64,000 nucleotides of DNA. Origin: Caulifigura coniformis (GTDB lineage Bacteria > Planctomycetota > Planctomycetia > Planctomycetales > Planctomycetaceae). Shown piece after piece: positions 47,002 through 56,026 of the stretch. How positions within the stretch are numbered: position 1 is the stretch's first letter; each line of letters starts with the position of its first letter. The stretch lies in NCBI RefSeq assembly GCF_007745175.1, contig NZ_CP036271.1:434001-498000 (forward strand), in the 5' to 3' direction. The notes beneath the pieces were generated by a model that searched no databases, was not told where the DNA came from, and saw only the letters and a list, made by a program, of their open reading frames with translations. Both the position numbers and the translations under genes were made by a program.

Positions 47002-47112
47002 TCTCCCGGATAGCCTACATCCGAATGCTGGTCCGATCGGAAGATCGCAGAAGTGGCGAAGGTGTCGAACAGGTTCGTGAGTGAGATCCGAAACCAGCAG
47101 GGCAGCAGGGTA

Positions 47113-47251
47113 GCCCCGATTGCTCGCAATCGGGGACGCGGAGCGGCAAGAGGCTGCTTCAGACTCGGGCGAAACAAAGAATGGACGGCGTCGTGGGAGG
47201 AGAGCCTCCTGCGGCTTCACCGCACCGGTTGCACAGCAACCGGTGGTACCC
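47113..47251 (+). repeat. 139-bp direct repeat, copy C
   Basis: Third copy, 909 bp after copy B. It keeps the perfect first stem and the terminal CCGGTTGC/GCAACCGG stem; one change (TTCACC) disturbs the GCGGC-TTC-GCCGC hairpin. It is followed by the same CATTTTGAATAGTCGTCACG extension as copy B, up to about 47281. Confidence 0.9.
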
Positions 47252-47380
47252 ATTTTGAATAGTCGTCACGTCAACCGGGGGTACCGGGTAATCGTCACTG
47301 GGCGAACACAAAGCTAGGATTGCACCGAAGTCTGGACACTCAAGCGACTGCTGGACGACATCGGAGAAAGGTTAGACGCC

Positions 47381-47680
47381 ATGGACACGTTTCTGATGGC
47401 CGTCGCATTTGTCACGCTCGTCGCGATGCTTTGTGGCTTAATGTGGTGCATTCGCGCCTTAGAGAGGATGCAGTTCCGGAGGTATCTGGCCTCCGAAGGA
47501 ATACCCGTAGTGATTCTTCGCCATGTCTGGTACGACCCGCCAAAGTCTGTGCAAAGTCAGACGAGACAGCTCCACTATCGCCAGTGGTACGAAGTTCGTT
47601 TCCCTGATGGGACCGTCAAATGGGCCCAATTTCAGCGTCACTATCCTTCTGAGGCAGCGCTCCAACTGTTCGATCCGTGA
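47381..47680 (+). CDS. Small single-pass membrane protein, cassette-like gene 3
   Basis: Protein of 99 aa. The first about 25 residues form one hydrophobic helix (FLMAVAFVTLVAMLCGLMW); the rest is soluble, with RHVWYDPPKS and WYEVRFPDGTVKWAQF. No family is recognised. GGAGAAAGG lies about 10 bases before the ATG. It follows repeat copy C and precedes a partial R2 copy. Confidence 0.5.
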   Translation: MDTFLMAVAFVTLVAMLCGLMWCIRALERMQFRRYLASEGIPVVILRHVWYDPPKSVQSQTRQLHYRQWYEVRFPDGTVKWAQFQRHYPSEAALQLFDP

Positions 47681-47715
47681 CCTAAGACCCACTGAGATGC
47701 TTCGCCTTTTTCGGG

Positions 47716-47765
47716 TGGAGGGGCTGGGGACGCCGCGAAGCGAAGCCCCCAGCCGAACGTTGCCC
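47716..47765 (+). repeat. Repeat family R2, partial copy b
   Basis: GGTGGAGGGGCTGGGGACGC and GCGAAGCGAAGCCCCCAGCC followed by GAACGTTGCC match the first third of R2 copy c (48583-48748). The rest of the repeat is missing. Confidence 0.6.
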
Positions 47766-47784
47766 AGATGTCGGTTGGGCCAAC

Positions 47785-47814
47785 CTCCTGGTGCCTTGGC
47801 GTCTTGGCGGTTCC
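47785..47814 (-). repeat. Dispersed AACCGCCAAGACGCCAAGG-type element, right copy
   Basis: Reverse-complement counterpart of 45411-45439. Together the two copies bracket about 2.4 kb containing the three cassette-like genes and three 139-bp repeats. Confidence 0.5.
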
Positions 47815-47856
47815 CTCTCTCTTCCCTTCAGCTGCCAGGTGGCTCACCCTGTCCCT

Positions 47857-48462
47857 ATGAACCTGCTCCTCTTCAGCGACCTCCACGCCGACGTCCCCGC
47901 CGCCCGGCGGCTCGCCGCGCTCGCCACCCAGGCCGACCTCCTCATCGGCGCCGGCGACTTTGGGAACTCCCGCCGCCATGTCGCCGACTGCCTCCCAACT
48001 CTCCTCGAAGCTGGCAAGCCCGCGGTCTTCGTCCCCGGCAACAGCGAATCGTTCGAAGAACTCACCGACGCCTGTCGCAACTTCCCCAACGCCCGCGTCC
48101 TCCACGGAACGAACAGCGTCATCGAAGGCCTGACCTTCTTCGGCCTCGGCGGCGGCATCCCCGTCACCCCCTTCGGCTCCTGGAGCTACGACTTCACCGA
48201 AGAACAGGCCGCCGCACTCCTCAAAGACTGCCCGCCCGCTGCCGTCCTCGTCACCCACTCCCCGCCCAAAGGGGCTGTCGACATCGCCACGAGCGGCAAA
48301 AGCCTGGGCAGTACCGCGATCCGGGCCGCGATCGAACGCACCCGCCCCCGCCTCGTCGTCTGTGGCCACATCCACGCCTCGGCCGGACAGCAAGCCCAAA
48401 TCGGCCCCACCCCGATCATTAACCCGGGCCCGCAGGGAGTTCTCCACGAACTGCAGACATAG
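47857..48462 (+). CDS. YfcE-type metallophosphoesterase
   Basis: Protein of 201 aa. Calcineurin-like phosphoesterase motifs: FSDLHAD (D-x-H), GDFGN, PGNSES (the usual GNH-E is GNS-E here), VTHSPPKG and CGHIHASA. These are the metal ligands of small bacterial phosphodiesterases. Such proteins hydrolyse phosphodiesters or phosphomonoesters; the physiological substrate is unknown. GC content is again high, unlike the cassette-like genes before it. The ATG at 47857 starts the MNLLLFSDLH motif. Confidence 0.8.
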   Translation: MNLLLFSDLHADVPAARRLAALATQADLLIGAGDFGNSRRHVADCLPTLLEAGKPAVFVPGNSESFEELTDACRNFPNARVLHGTNSVIEGLTFFGLGGGIPVTPFGSWSYDFTEEQAAALLKDCPPAAVLVTHSPPKGAVDIATSGKSLGSTAIRAAIERTRPRLVVCGHIHASAGQQAQIGPTPIINPGPQGVLHELQT

Positions 48463-48497
48463 TCCGCAGGGTGCGTCGCGGAAGTGTGGCCGCGGAC

Positions 48498-48582
48498 GCC
48501 TGCAAGGAACTTCCTCTGAAGCCGTGGAAAGTCGATGGTTCATCCTACCGGCTGCCTAGCGCCTTGCCGCTCACTCGGGGTG
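48498..48582 (+). repeat. Repeat family R3, copy a
   Basis: Shares GCCTGCAAGGAACT, GTGGAAAGTCGATGGTTCAT and TAGCGCCTTGCCGCTCAC with copy b at 48770-48853. Confidence 0.75.
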
Positions 48583-48748
48583 GGGTGGCTGGGGACGCAG
48601 CGAAGCGAAGCCTCCAGCCGAACGTTGCCGATCCTTCGCGCCTGGACTGGCGCTTCGTCGCGCTCTGGACGCCTGTGTCTTCCTCTTTGTTCACGAGGGC
48701 TGGCACGCGACCGGGGTTTCGCCGAAAGCGGCTCCAACCCCGGCCACC
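48583..48748 (+). repeat. Repeat family R2, copy c
   Basis: The most complete R2 copy. It begins with a GGCTGG...CCAGCC stem and ends with GGGGTTTCGCCGAAAGCGGC and TCCAACCCCGGCCA. Close match to copy a, 3 kb upstream. Confidence 0.75.
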
Positions 48749-48769
48749 CCGTCGCTGGCAACGTTTGCG

Positions 48770-48853
48770 GCCTGCAAGGAACTCCCTCTGGAGTTGTGGA
48801 AAGTCGATGGTTCATCCCACCGGCGGCTAGCGCCTTGCCGCTCACTTGGGGTG
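48770..48853 (+). repeat. Repeat family R3, copy b
   Basis: Second R3 copy, about 85 bp, in direct orientation to copy a at a distance of 272 bp. Confidence 0.75.
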
Positions 48854-48913
48854 CGAGTTCTTCGGCGCCACGGGGCTCGAGTTTCTTAGAAGACCTGGCG
48901 GAAGCCTCAACGA

Positions 48914-48946
48914 AAAAAGCCCACGGGGGTGACCCGTGGGCTTTTT
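48914..48946. terminator. Bidirectional terminator
   Basis: AAAAAGCCCACGGG (48914-48927) pairs with CCCGTGGGCTTTTT (48933-48946) around GGTGA. It lies 15 bp past the stop of the minus-strand Gly/Met-rich gene; the A-run gives a U-tract in that direction. Confidence 0.85.
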
Positions 48947-48960
48947 GATTGTTGATTGCG

Positions 48961-49848
48961 TTACTCGGCCTTCGGCGTGAAGCGGACGTTTTCGGTCTTC
49001 ACTTCCGACGTTTCACCGGCCTTCTCGCGGGCCTTCACCTTCACGTCGCTGACGACGAGGCGGGCGTTCATGAGCTGGTCGGCGGAGAAGTAGGGGGAGT
49101 CGGGCCGGCCGATGTGGTCCCACTTCTCGGCGGCGATCTGTTCCCACGTCATGCCGCTGGCGATGTGCCAGGCAGCGGCCTGGGCCGTGCCGCGGTCAAT
49201 CTTGTTGTTGCCGACGAGCTTGAGCAGTTCGGGGAGCTCGGGGCGATCGGAGACTTCGGAAGGCCGCACGATGCGGTAGGTCATCCGGGAGTTGGGATTG
49301 GCTTTGCCGTGTTCGAGGCAGACGGAGTTGAGGGGGACGCTGACGGTGCGTTCGGCCGGGATCGAGAAGAACCCGCCTCCTCCACCGCCGCCCATGCCAC
49401 CCATGCCGCCGCCCATTCCGCCCATGCCGCCACCCATCCCACCCATGCCGCCGCCCATTCCTCCACCCATCATCTGGCCGCCCATGCCGCCACCCATTCC
49501 GCCCATGCCGCCGCCCATCCCACCCATTCCTCCGCCCATGCCACCCATTCCGCCCATGCCGCCGAGGCCCTGGGGGAAGACCTGGACGCCGACGACGGCG
49601 TCGGGCAGTTTCACGGAGACGGGGGTCTTGGAGGTGTTGGTGATGAGGACTTTTCCGCCGAACTGGCTCTGGGGGATGAGCTTGGCGGTCAGCGTGCCGC
49701 TGTCGAGGCCGTCGAACAGTTCGACCTGCGGGAGCGACGGATCGTAGGAGAGCTTGGTGATCGGACGCTTGGCGTCTGCGGCGAATGCGGAAGCGCACAC
49801 AGCGAGGAGGCCCAGCGACAGGAAGGCGCGGCGGGACGCGAGCAGCAT
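48961..49848 (-). CDS. Secreted protein with Gly/Met-rich low-complexity insert
   Basis: Protein of 295 aa. A signal peptide (LSLGLLAVCASAFAAD) precedes a beta-rich domain (SQFGGKVLITNTSKTPVSVK), then a low-complexity stretch of about 65 residues made of GGM and GGGM units (roughly residues 95-160), then FFSIPAERTVSVPLNSVCLEHG and a helical C-terminal region (GTAQAAAWHIASGMTWEQIA). Flanking parts are of unknown family, likely envelope-located. The methionine-rich array could bind copper or form a flexible linker, which is speculation. GAGGAA lies 9 bases before the ATG. Confidence 0.7.
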   Translation of the reverse strand: MLLASRRAFLSLGLLAVCASAFAADAKRPITKLSYDPSLPQVELFDGLDSGTLTAKLIPQSQFGGKVLITNTSKTPVSVKLPDAVVGVQVFPQGLGGMGGMGGMGGGMGGMGGGMGGMGGGMGGQMMGGGMGGGMGGMGGGMGGMGGGMGGMGGGGGGGFFSIPAERTVSVPLNSVCLEHGKANPNSRMTYRIVRPSEVSDRPELPELLKLVGNNKIDRGTAQAAAWHIASGMTWEQIAAEKWDHIGRPDSPYFSADQLMNARLVVSDVKVKAREKAGETSEVKTENVRFTPKAE

Positions 49849-50162
49849 GGTGGAATTCCTCGCGAAAGGATCAACAGACCCCGAATGTGGACGGCGAAGG
49901 GCCGGCCTGGACTGAGGCCAGGCGCAATGAGCGCACCATTGGCCAATGGAGGTCAGTAACTATGCTATCGAGCCGCGGAAACGCGATTCAACGGGCTGTT
50001 TGACAGAAACCGGCGAATTCGGCGCGAGTCGCGGCCGCATCCCGATTCGACCGCTGAAGGCGTTCCGGACGATACAGCAGGACTGTCCGGCCGTCCGGGT
50101 CGGCATTGTCCGGCGGACGAATGGTTCGATCAGGAGGGGCGTCCGCCGGATGGTTCAGGGGC
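49849..50162. other. Intergenic region without recognised signals
   Basis: 314 bp between the Gly/Met-rich gene and the HEAT-repeat gene, both minus strand. A small hairpin GGCCGGCCTGGACTGAGGCC lies near 49902, and TTGGCCAATGG near 49939. Nothing else stands out. Confidence 0.4.
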
Positions 50163-51212
50163 TCAGGTCCCCCGCTCGGCGGTCGGCGGGGAGGCTTTTT
50201 CCAGGCCGATGCGGACTTCTTTCGCCCGGAGGCGGAGGGCCTGATCGGGGAGCGTCGATTCGAGCTGCGCCAGTTGGGCGGCGAGGTCGGTGCGATCGGC
50301 CGGGGTGAGTTTCGGGCCGATCTGCTCGATCGCCTGCAGGGCATTCCGCAGCATGAGCTGCTTCTCAAAGGCCGCTTCGATCTCCCGGGGGCTGTTCGCC
50401 TGGGCCGGCCAGTCCGCGGACTGCTTCAGGACCAGCTGAAAGACGCCGAGACCCCGGGGGGAGCCTGCACGGGCGAAGCCGATGGCGGCGTTCATGCGGG
50501 TCATTTCATCGGGGTCTTCGAGCAACTCTCCGAGGCGCGACTCGCCGATGGGGCCGCCGATCAGGCCGAGCGCGAAGGCCGCATGCTGACGCAGGACGGG
50601 ATCGGGCGACTGGGAGGCGGCGATCACGGCGTCGACGAGCTCGGGATCGCTCAGGGATTCTCCTTTGGCCTGCCGACGTCCGGCGATCATGGCGATGGCC
50701 TGGAGCGACTGCTTGCGGATCTCTCCTTCCTGGGTTTCGTCGAGCGTGGTCCGCAGCGCGGGACGGATCTGGTCGACGGCATCCATCCGGCCGAGCGCCT
50801 TGAGCAGGAAGGCGAGCTGCTGCTGCTGCTCATCGTTCCGGACGGTCGACTTCAGCTGCTGGAGGGTGAGGTCGTTGAGGGCGGTGGCGATCTCGGGAAT
50901 GGACGCGAGGTGCTGGCCTTCGAGGCCGCGGGCCTCATCGGAATCGAGACCTTCGGCGAGGTTGAGGGCGGCCCGCCAGCGGACGTTGGGGTTGTCGCTC
51001 TTGATGTCGCTGACGAGCTGCCGCCAGTCGGTATCGCCGGCGGCCAGCTTGCCGAAGAGGACATACAGCCCGATGACGACGGCGACGATGATGGCCGGCA
51101 CGAGGAAGAGCTGGACGATGAAGCTGGCGGAGGGGGGCTCGACCGGCGGGAGGTGCTCGGGCAGAGCGGCATCCGCCTGGGAGGGGGTGGAAGGGGAGTC
51201 GGTGCTCGACAT
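50163..51212 (-). CDS. Membrane-anchored HEAT-repeat protein
   Basis: Protein of 349 aa. A Pro/Ser-rich cytosolic N-terminus, one transmembrane helix (FIVQLFLVPAIIVAVVIGLY, about residues 31-51), and then alpha-helical HEAT/PBS-lyase-like repeats (NPNVRWRAALNLAEGLDS, DPVLRQHAAFALGLIGGP, DEMTRMNAAIGFARAG). HEAT repeats are interaction scaffolds. No catalytic motif. It is an isolated minus-strand gene; a microsatellite follows its promoter side at 51272. Confidence 0.7.
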   Translation of the reverse strand: MSSTDSPSTPSQADAALPEHLPPVEPPSASFIVQLFLVPAIIVAVVIGLYVLFGKLAAGDTDWRQLVSDIKSDNPNVRWRAALNLAEGLDSDEARGLEGQHLASIPEIATALNDLTLQQLKSTVRNDEQQQQLAFLLKALGRMDAVDQIRPALRTTLDETQEGEIRKQSLQAIAMIAGRRQAKGESLSDPELVDAVIAASQSPDPVLRQHAAFALGLIGGPIGESRLGELLEDPDEMTRMNAAIGFARAGSPRGLGVFQLVLKQSADWPAQANSPREIEAAFEKQLMLRNALQAIEQIGPKLTPADRTDLAAQLAQLESTLPDQALRLRAKEVRIGLEKASPPTAERGT

Positions 51213-51271
51213 GAGGGGTTCCTTGGGGCGCGCCTCATTGTAGAGCGGGGGGGAGGGGGTCAGTACTGACT

Positions 51272-51302
51272 GAGTACTCGGTACTCGGTACTCGGTACTC
51301 GG
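51272..51302. repeat. Tandem TACTCGG microsatellite
   Basis: Four TACTCGG units follow one another within GAGTACTCGG... just after the SDR gene's stop region and upstream of the HEAT gene. Length may vary between strains. Confidence 0.7.
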
Positions 51303-51338
51303 GGGGCTGGGAGCTGGGACGGCGGGGCGAAGGGGCCT

Positions 51339-52232
51339 TCAGAGCCCGGGCGTTGACGCGATGGCATCCGCCAAGCCTTCGCGGAACGTGGGAAATGACA
51401 GTACCACTTCGAGGGCCTGCCGCGTCTGTGGATTGGCGAGCTGCTTGTTGATGCCCGATTCCGAGCCGCGGCCGCCGGGTTCGACGACCCCTGTGAACGT
51501 GGGGGCCGGTGCTCCGAGAAGGTGCGCCAGATGCCCATAGAAGTCGGCCCGGCGGACGGGTTGCTCATCCACGCCGAGACAGGTGGTCCGGTCGGTTCCG
51601 CGGAAGAGGGCGGCGATGGCGAACGCGGCGGCGTCGTCGCCGTGAATGAGGTTCAGCCAGGCATCGCCCCGGCCAGACATCGGGACGGCGGCCTTGAGCG
51701 ATTCCGCTCGGGCGAGCATGCGGGCCGGTCCGTAAATGCCGGCGAGGCGCAGGACGATCGCCGTGACGCCGTCGGGTTGTGCGTCGCGCCAATCCCAGAA
51801 GGCGTGTTCGGCGTCGAGACAGATCTGGCCGCTTTCGGTGGTTGGTTCCGTCGGCGACCGTTCGTCGACGGTTTCGCCGTTGGATTGTCCGTAGACGCTG
51901 CTGCTGGAGATGGTGACGACGCGCGGGCAGCGCCCGGAGAGTGCGTTCAGCACGTTGGTCAGACCGTCGACGTAGACGTCGCGCTTGGGGACGCCGGCGG
52001 TGCGATCGAAGCCGACGGCATGGAGCATCGCATCCATGGGGGGCGCGGCGGCGATGGCGGCAGGGGACATGACGTCGGCGACGATGGGAGTCCATCCGCG
52101 AGCGGCGAAGTCGTCGGCGCGCTGGGCGGAGCGGGTGACGGCGAAGACGCGATGTCCTTCGGCGGCGAGCTGCGCGGCGACGCGAGCGCCGACATAACCG
52201 CAGCCGACGACCAGCACGTTGAGAGGGTTCAA
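51339..52232 (-). CDS. NAD-dependent epimerase/dehydratase (SDR) family protein
   Basis: Protein of 297 aa starting at a TTG that overlaps the TGA of the ZIP gene (TTGA). The Rossmann motif is VVGCGYVGARVAAQL. The extended-SDR pattern continues with MLHAVGFDRT, ISSSSVYGQSNGETVDE (Ser/Tyr region), LRLAGIYGPARM and LIHGDDAAAFAI. The usual Y-x3-K is not evident after SSVYG. It may act as a nucleotide-sugar or small-molecule reductase/epimerase; the YeeZ-like subfamily is similar. Coupled translation with the metal transporter is notable. Confidence 0.8.
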   Translation of the reverse strand: MNPLNVLVVGCGYVGARVAAQLAAEGHRVFAVTRSAQRADDFAARGWTPIVADVMSPAAIAAAPPMDAMLHAVGFDRTAGVPKRDVYVDGLTNVLNALSGRCPRVVTISSSSVYGQSNGETVDERSPTEPTTESGQICLDAEHAFWDWRDAQPDGVTAIVLRLAGIYGPARMLARAESLKAAVPMSGRGDAWLNLIHGDDAAAFAIAALFRGTDRTTCLGVDEQPVRRADFYGHLAHLLGAPAPTFTGVVEPGGRGSESGINKQLANPQTRQALEVVLSFPTFREGLADAIASTPGL

Positions 52233-53095
52233 TGCAGGTGTCCGGCGTCGAGCAGGCTGATGAGATACGACAGTCCGACGCCGCCGACGAGGGCGAAGGT
52301 GAGCCCGATGCGGTTGTGCGAGTGGAACTCGATTTCGGGGAGGAGATCGCTGAGCGAGATGCAGAGGAACACGCCGGCCGAGAAGGCGAGGGCGGCTCCG
52401 GTCATCAGTCGGTGGTCGAACGGGAGTGAGCTGGCGCCCATGAGATAGATGGCCGCTCCGAGGGGGCACATCATGGAGAAGGCGAGATTGACCATGAGCC
52501 GTCCGCGGGATGACCAGCCTCCGGCACTCATGAGCGAGGTGATGGAGACGGCGTCGAGCGGTTTGTGGAAGAGGATGGCGAGGAAAGTGCCGACAGAGGC
52601 AGCGGCGATGGCGAGGGCGCCGGGGGCGTTGTGTTCGGAGGAGGCGACCTTGAGGGCGGCCGCGAGGGCGACGCCGTCGATCAGGGTATGCAGGGCAAGT
52701 CCGATGAAGACGCCGAGGCCGCTCATCCTGCTGGCGGCGATGGGGGGGCCGTGGCGGTCACAGTCGTGATCGTGGTCGTGGTGATGGACGGGGGTTTTGT
52801 CGTCTTCCGCGCCGGTGGTGTCGTGGTGGTGGAAGTGGAACATGCGCAGGAGCATGAACATCGTCGCGAGTCCTGCGAACACGCTGAGTCCGACTGTGGA
52901 GGCGCGATCGGCGCCGAGTTCCTGGATGGCATGCGGGACCATCTGGAACAGCGAGACGCCGAGCATGAGACCGCCGACGAAGCTGATCATCAGCTGCAGG
53001 CGGAGGTGGGTGAGCCGGACAATGGCCGGCAGGAATCCGCCCGCGAGAGAGGCGACGACGATCAGCAGAGAGAAGACGACGAGAACGGGGATCAT
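52229..53095 (-). CDS. ZIP family divalent metal transporter
   Basis: Protein of 288 aa with about eight hydrophobic segments. The signature helix-IV/V region is HTLIDGVALAAALKVA and VGTFLAILFHKPLDAVSI, with the His/Asp/Glu metal path of ZIP proteins. A His-rich cytosolic loop (HFHHHD and HHHDHDHD) lies between helices III and IV, as usual. Likely substrates are zinc or iron; direction cannot be stated. The stop codon overlaps the SDR start, so both are in one operon. Confidence 0.85.
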   Translation of the reverse strand: MIPVLVVFSLLIVVASLAGGFLPAIVRLTHLRLQLMISFVGGLMLGVSLFQMVPHAIQELGADRASTVGLSVFAGLATMFMLLRMFHFHHHDTTGAEDDKTPVHHHDHDHDCDRHGPPIAASRMSGLGVFIGLALHTLIDGVALAAALKVASSEHNAPGALAIAAASVGTFLAILFHKPLDAVSITSLMSAGGWSSRGRLMVNLAFSMMCPLGAAIYLMGASSLPFDHRLMTGAALAFSAGVFLCISLSDLLPEIEFHSHNRIGLTFALVGGVGLSYLISLLDAGHLH

Positions 53096-53204
53096 TGCTG
53101 CAAGTCAGGTGCAACTGGAAAGTCCCGCAGTATCGCGTGGCGTTCGGGGAAATGACAGCGTTGCGGCGCCGAGACCTCCTGAGGCGACGATTCAAGAAGA
53201 AAAT

Positions 53205-53371
53205 CACCACAGAGACACGGAGTCCGCAGAGAAGAGGGAGGTCCCGGCCTGCGGATCTGGCCGCCGATTCAAAGCCCGACCACGACTCAACAGATTGGGC
53301 GGGCTTTCGCCGGCGCTCCATTCATGGAACCGCGATCTCCCTCTTCTCCCTGACTCTGCGTCTCTGTGGTG
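53205..53371. repeat. MITE-like inverted repeat (CACCACAGAGACAC type)
   Basis: Left arm 53205-53243 begins CACCACAGAGACACGGAG and ends GAGAAGAGGGAGGTC; right arm 53334-53371 is its imperfect inverse. About 38 bases of each arm match at most positions, separated by about 90 bp. The arm word belongs to a widely dispersed intergenic repeat class. It lies between the ZIP and SMR genes in the gene-free stretch 53096-53414, which holds nothing else. Confidence 0.7.
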
Positions 53372-53414
53372 CGAGTTCTTTCGTTGATTTCGAGAAGCGG
53401 GCTATTCCACCGGG

Positions 53415-53765
53415 TCAATCGACCTTGGCCTGGGCCGCGGGGGCGGGGGTGGGCGTCAGTAGCTTGAGCCCGATGATGCCACCGACGATGGCAGCCACGC
53501 AGAGGAGGCGGCCCGCGGTGGCCGGTTCGTGGAACAGAAAGATTCCCAGGATCACGGCGCCGACGGCTCCGATGCCGGTCCAGATGGCGTAGGCTGTGCC
53601 GAGCGGGAGCGTGCGGACCGCGACGCCCAGCAGGACCATGCTGGCGATCATGGCGATGATCGTCAGCATGGCGGGGACGGGCTTCGAAAGACCGTCACTC
53701 AGTTTGAGCCCGACGGCCCAGCCGATTTCGAGAAGGCCGGCAACGACCAGGATGACCCACGCCAT
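53415..53765 (-). CDS. gdx: SMR-family guanidinium exporter (Gdx/SugE)
   Basis: Protein of 116 aa with four transmembrane helices. It is very close in pattern to E. coli Gdx (SugE): AGLLEIGWAVGLKLSDG carries the membrane-embedded Glu used for proton-coupled exchange, TLPLGTAYAIWTGIGAVGAV is the Gdx-specific signature that separates it from EmrE drug exporters, and GIIGLKLL ends the last helix. It should export guanidinium as a dual-topology dimer. A Pro/Ala tail of about 10 residues is added. A likely guanidine riboswitch lies just upstream, and AGGTG at 53770-53774 is the ribosome binding site. Confidence 0.9.
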   Translation of the reverse strand: MAWVILVVAGLLEIGWAVGLKLSDGLSKPVPAMLTIIAMIASMVLLGVAVRTLPLGTAYAIWTGIGAVGAVILGIFLFHEPATAGRLLCVAAIVGGIIGLKLLTPTPAPAAQAKVD

Positions 53766-53791
53766 GATTCACCTCAGACAGGTGGATGAAG

Positions 53792-53834
53792 CGGGGCCGT
53801 CCCCGGATGAGAGAAGCCGCACGGGTCGTCCCGT
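53792..53834 (-). promoter_or_regulatory. Guanidine-II riboswitch (mini-ykkC motif) in the gdx leader
   Basis: In the minus-strand RNA two short hairpins stand in series. P1 is ACGGG-ACGA-CCCGU (53834-53821) and P2 is CGGGG-ACGG-CCCCG (53805-53792), with a 15-base spacer. Both loops fit the ACGR consensus that defines the guanidine-II riboswitch, and P2 ends about 17 bases before the AGGTG ribosome binding site of gdx. Known members use guanidine binding to expose the ribosome binding site of gdx/sugE or related genes. Motif plus target gene make the call strong despite the small size. Confidence 0.85.
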
Positions 53835-53982
53835 ATGGTTGTGATTGAATTCTAGAGTGAGTTCGACTCAAGTGAAGTGATGAGCTGCATCCAATCGCCC
53901 GGACACAGTCCGGGGACTGGCCTGCGAACGCTCCACATGAGTGACATGCGAAATCGCAGCAGTGGGGGCAGTCATCTGGATT

Positions 53983-54001
53983 GCACTGGCGGAGCCAGTG
54001 C
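53983..54001. terminator. Palindrome after sdhA
   Basis: GCACTGGC (53983-53990), loop GGA, GCCAGTGC (53994-54001): a perfect 8-bp stem ten bases past the sdhA stop. Without a U-tract it could be a weak terminator or 3' protection element; it shares the CACTGGC core with 32497-32522. Confidence 0.5.
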
Positions 54002-54010
54002 CACCCAAGT

Positions 54011-55972
<1,962 letters not shown>

Positions 55973-56026
55973 GGAAGAACATCCGACGGAGTCGGAAGCG
56001 CGAAGTGTGAGTGAATGGATCGGCGA

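Larger units (their letters stand above)
48463..48960. other. Repeat-dense gene-free region
   Basis: About 500 bp without a supported gene: R3 copy a (48498-48582), R2 copy c (48583-48748), R3 copy b (48770-48853) and a terminator (48914-48946). R3-R2-R3 looks like a composite repeat, with R2 bounded by direct R3 copies. Confidence 0.6.

Noticed and set aside
45723-47251. The three 139-bp repeats as a CRISPR array
   Set aside because: Units are too long, the distances (481 and 909 bp) are irregular, and the spacers contain genes; no cas genes are present.
45723-47281. The repeats as classical integron attC sites
   Set aside because: No convincing GTTRRRY/RYYYAAC core pair was found at the ends and no intI gene is in the window; kept as an open hypothesis, not annotated.
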